A stretch of 14,034 bases of DNA from Vibrio sp. UBA2441. Lineage in GTDB: Bacteria; Pseudomonadota; Gammaproteobacteria; Enterobacterales; Vibrionaceae. The notes beneath the pieces were generated by a model. That model did not search any database. It saw nothing but the letters and a program-made list of their open reading frames with translations, and was not told the DNA's origin. The position numbers were made by a program, and so were the translations under genes. Below, in pieces: positions 13,927 to 14,034 of this stretch (positions within the stretch are counted from its first letter, which is position 1; every line of letters starts with the position of its first letter). The stretch spans positions 1 through 14,034 of the forward strand of contig DDQN01000075.1 in NCBI GenBank assembly GCA_002342685.1, given 5' to 3'.

Positions 13927-13938
13927 GTTTAATTAAAC
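13927..13938. repeat. 12-bp perfect palindrome upstream of the YeiH-like gene
   Basis: GTTTAATTAAAC reads the same on both strands. It lies between the possible gene end at 13941 and the start of the transporter gene at 13873, so it could be an operator for the transporter. Chance occurrence in AT-rich DNA is also possible. Confidence 0.3.
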
Positions 13939-13940
13939 GA

Positions 13941-14033
13941 TTAGCGAAAGTGTCCACGTAAATCCATCACCTTCTGCCGCATTGTGATAGCGCTCGCGGC
14001 TTGTGGCTCTACCGGCGGACCAGCCTCTATTTC
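13941..14033 (-). CDS. Possible C-terminal end of an unidentified gene (5' part outside window)
   Basis: From the right edge a minus-strand frame stays open for 30 codons to TAA at 13941-13943. The peptide reads EIEAGPPVEPQAASAIT then MRQKVMDLRGHFR. Base composition rises clearly in GC here compared with the adjacent spacer, as expected of coding DNA. The polar, Pro/Ala-rich start followed by a basic end would suit a protein C-terminus. Another minus frame (stop at 13933-13935) and one plus frame are also open over this short distance, so the frame choice is not firm. I recognise no family. If real, it runs in the same direction as the transporter gene about 67 bases downstream and could be co-transcribed with it. 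Confidence 0.35.
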   Translation of the reverse strand, partial: EIEAGPPVEPQAASAITMRQKVMDLRGHFR

Positions 14034-14034
14034 T

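Noticed and set aside
13974..14034. Plus-strand frame with a lipobox-like ALAACGSTGG
   Set aside because: There is no positively charged N-region, no ATG and no ribosome site; the resemblance is probably accidental. The minus-strand frame is at least as plausible.
1..14034. Search for an undescribed multi-gene defence, mobile or biosynthetic system
   Set aside because: The long genes are recognisable metabolic, regulatory or transporter families in ordinary arrangements; no nuclease, toxin-antitoxin, reverse transcriptase, recombinase or repeat array was seen.

Overview
The window looks like a chromosomal segment of a member of the Vibrionaceae. The proteins resemble their E. coli counterparts closely, base composition is moderately AT-rich, there is a small secreted protein of a type I associate with vibrios, and alaA-yfbR lies beside a complete menaquinone cluster. 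No transposase, integrase, phage gene, CRISPR array, tRNA or rRNA was seen.

Left part (1-2632): the 3'-truncated xylose regulator gene xylR runs leftward off the edge. Divergent from it is xylB (xylulokinase), with about 205 bases of control region between them. No xylose isomerase gene (xylA) is in the window. A perfect 15-bp inverted repeat closes xylB.

Second part (2640-5128), all on the minus strand: alaA (alanine-forming aminotransferase), a short gap holding a strong intrinsic terminator, then yfbR (a 5'-deoxynucleotidase-type HD protein). In YfbR the metal-binding Asp of the HD motif reads as Glu. Next comes a 283-base AT-rich spacer full of inverted repeats, including a terminator-like hairpin facing the plus strand, which carries no gene there. 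Last is a small secreted protein of the DUF3316 type.

Central part (5399-12688), plus strand: the menaquinone cluster menF-menD-menH-menB-menC-menE. It covers chorismate to isochorismate (MenF), SEPHCHC (MenD), SHCHC (MenH), o-succinylbenzoate (MenC), o-succinylbenzoyl-CoA (MenE) and 1,4-dihydroxy-2-naphthoyl-CoA (MenB). The first four genes overlap head to tail and menE abuts menC, so translation is probably coupled. Only the menB-menC junction is long (194 bases) and it carries a GC-rich hairpin. menF probably starts at a TTG codon. The later steps (thioesterase, MenA, MenG/UbiE) are not here.

Right part (12689-14034): an unannotated 48-codon ORF for a tiny membrane protein follows menE, behind two alternative hairpins. 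A convergent gene encodes a YeiH/UPF0324-type membrane transporter. At the extreme right is what may be the last 30 codons of another minus-strand gene.

The window is mostly core metabolism and I found no clearly new multi-gene system. The items most worth a second look are the Asp-to-Glu change in YfbR, the possible small RNA at about 3090-3234, the small membrane ORF with its switch-like leader, and the break in XylR similarity at the left edge.
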